From NCBI GenBank assembly GCA_963710675.1, contig CAVQBE010000011.1, positions 1 to 15,168 of the forward strand: DNA of 15,168 nucleotides, given 5' to 3'. Below, one piece after another: positions 13,912 to 15,168 of the stretch (position 1 is its first letter; each line of letters starts with the position of its first letter). This DNA is from JACCZX01 sp963710675. GTDB lineage: Bacteria > Pseudomonadota > Gammaproteobacteria > Burkholderiales > Burkholderiaceae_F. A model generated the notes under the pieces. That model made no database searches, was not told the DNA's origin, and was given only the letters and a program-made list of their open reading frames with translations. The translations under genes were made by a program, and so were the position numbers.

Positions 13912-15168
13912 ATGCCGGAGCTGATGACGCCCCGTCTCGCGCTACGCAATATCACCAAGCGCTACCCGACTGCGATCGCGAACGATGCGGTTTCGCTCGA
14001 CGTGATGCCCGGCGAGATTGTCGCGTTGCTCGGCGAGAACGGCGCAGGCAAGAGCACGTTGATGAAGATCGTCTATGGCGTGACGCGTCCCGATGCGGGG
14101 ACGATTGCCGTTAATGGAGCGATCGTCGAGATCGACAGTCCGCGGCGTGCTCGCTCGCTTGGAATCTCCATGGTGTTTCAGGAGTTCGCACTGTTCGACT
14201 CGCTGACCGTGATGCAGAACATCGCACTCGGTCTGCCGCCAACACCCATCGCCGCGCTTAGATCGCGCGTTCTCGAGCTAGCTCGTCGGTATGGACTCGA
14301 GATTGACTGGGGGCGGCACACGAGCGATCTGGCGGCCGGTGAGCGACAACGTATCGAAATCTTGCGAGCGCTGCTGAGCGGACCGCAAGTTTTAATTCTT
14401 GACGAGCCGACATCGGTACTGACGCCGCAGGCGGTCGAACGGTTATTCAATATGTTGCGTGAGCTGTCATCGACTGGGGTCAGCGTGATTTTGATCAGTC
14501 ACAAGCTGCACGAGGTTCGAAGCCTCGCAACTCGCTGCCTGGTGATGCGCGCCGGCAAAGTAGTCGCCGAGGTCGACCCGCGATTGCAGTCGGACGTAAG
14601 TCTGGCGCAGCTGATGCTGGGCGAGGAGCCGTCGATCATCGCGACGCACGAATCGGCAGCGGATCAGGTTGCTCTCGAGGTCCGAAACCTGAACATGCGA
14701 GGAATGAATCCAGTCGATTTTCTACAAGATATTTCGTTCGATGTGCGAAGCGGCGAGATCGTCGGCATTGCGGGTATCTCTGGAAACGGTCAACAGACGT
14801 TGATGGCAGCGCTCTCGGGCGAGCGGCCGGCTGAGCCCGATGCAATTCGATTGTTCGATCAGCCTGTTGGTGCGCTGGACACGGCACAGCGGCGGCTGCT
14901 GGGCCTGCGATATGTTCCGGAACAACGATTGGGCCACGCGGCTGTCAGCAACATGACGCTTGGCGAGAATGCTTCGCTCACCGACGTGGCGGCACATGCG
15001 AGCTCGGTCCTAAACGTCACGCGTGCGCGAGCCCTCACTGCACAGATACTGGAACGGTTTCGCGTGCGCGCTGCCAGCGCCGATCAAAAGATCGAGACTC
15101 TTTCTGGCGGCAATCTGCAGAAGTTCATCGTTGGACGCGAGGTGTTGCCTGAACCACGCGTGCTGTTA
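13912..15168 (+). CDS. ABC transporter ATPase, BMP/simple-sugar type (3' end outside window)
   Basis: The frame is open from ATG 13912 to the right edge (419 codons); the end is missing. It is a double ATPase of the RbsA/MglA-like class that works with BMP-family nucleoside or sugar binding proteins. First domain: Walker A GENGAGKST at 41-49, Q-loop VFQEF, signature LAAGERQRIEI in place of LSGGQ, Walker B VLILDEPTS, and a switch His in ISHKLHE. Second domain: a degenerate Walker A (GISGNGQQTL, no Lys) and signature LSGGNLQKF, as is usual for this class. A second start at ATG 13924 has GGAG just ahead and gives MTPRLALRNITKRYP, a more typical family N-terminus, so either may be real. The transported substrate cannot be read from the ATPase. 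No frameshift. Confidence 0.88.
   Translation, partial: MPELMTPRLALRNITKRYPTAIANDAVSLDVMPGEIVALLGENGAGKSTLMKIVYGVTRPDAGTIAVNGAIVEIDSPRRARSLGISMVFQEFALFDSLTVMQNIALGLPPTPIAALRSRVLELARRYGLEIDWGRHTSDLAAGERQRIEILRALLSGPQVLILDEPTSVLTPQAVERLFNMLRELSSTGVSVILISHKLHEVRSLATRCLVMRAGKVVAEVDPRLQSDVSLAQLMLGEEPSIIATHESAADQVALEVRNLNMRGMNPVDFLQDISFDVRSGEIVGIAGISGNGQQTLMAALSGERPAEPDAIRLFDQPVGALDTAQRRLLGLRYVPEQRLGHAAVSNMTLGENASLTDVAAHASSVLNVTRARALTAQILERFRVRAASADQKIETLSGGNLQKFIVGREVLPEPRVLL

Overview
The window looks like part of a betaproteobacterial chromosome, most likely Burkholderiales. It has high GC, a Bug/TctC-type solute receptor, tightly packed operons and a Sox/Sor gene set whose proteins read like that group. 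The taxonomic call is an inference from protein flavour; no marker gene other than one tRNA is present.

Layout: (1) 1-2818 is a compact operon-like block. It holds the 3' end of a UxaA-family lyase (altronate dehydratase / sulfolactate sulfo-lyase type), an SdhB/FrdB-like iron-sulfur subunit, two small b-type membrane anchors, and a Bug/TctC periplasmic receptor. The flavoprotein subunit expected for the oxidoreductase is not in the window. (2) 2819-2899 is a regulatory gap with a strong -35-like hexamer and a nested palindrome, a good candidate SoxR operator. (3) 2900-11378 is a Kelly-Friedrich type sulfur-oxidation cluster: soxR, soxC, soxD, soxY, soxZ, soxA, soxX, soxW, soxB, a SoxS/SoxW-like thioredoxin and an unidentified periplasmic protein. 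(4) 11495-13065 is sorA-sorB, a molybdenum sulfite dehydrogenase with its cytochrome c. (5) 13100-13189 is tRNA-Ser(UGA). (6) 13193-13798 (minus strand) is a DUF1353 protein. (7) From 13912 to the right edge is an ABC ATPase of the BMP/simple-sugar type, cut by the window end. No stretch over 300 bases lacks a gene.

How the genes fit together: SoxYZ carries the sulfur substrate on the Cys of its GGCGG tail. SoxAX loads it, SoxB hydrolyses off sulfate, and SoxCD oxidises the bound sulfane. SoxW and the second thioredoxin would keep SoxYZ and partners reduced, and SoxR would sense reduced sulfur. SorAB would oxidise free sulfite. If the upstream UxaA-type enzyme is a sulfolactate sulfo-lyase (unproven), its product sulfite would feed SorAB, making the window one sulfonate-to-sulfate unit.

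The main anomaly is that soxC, soxA, soxW, soxB, the second thioredoxin, the unidentified gene and sorA all carry single-base indels. I count about 20, mostly +1 and several a T placed before G. Reading across them restores full-length conserved proteins. No indel is seen in the first 3.2 kb or the last 2.4 kb. Local assembly error is the simplest explanation, but recent decay of the sulfur-oxidation locus cannot be excluded from sequence alone.
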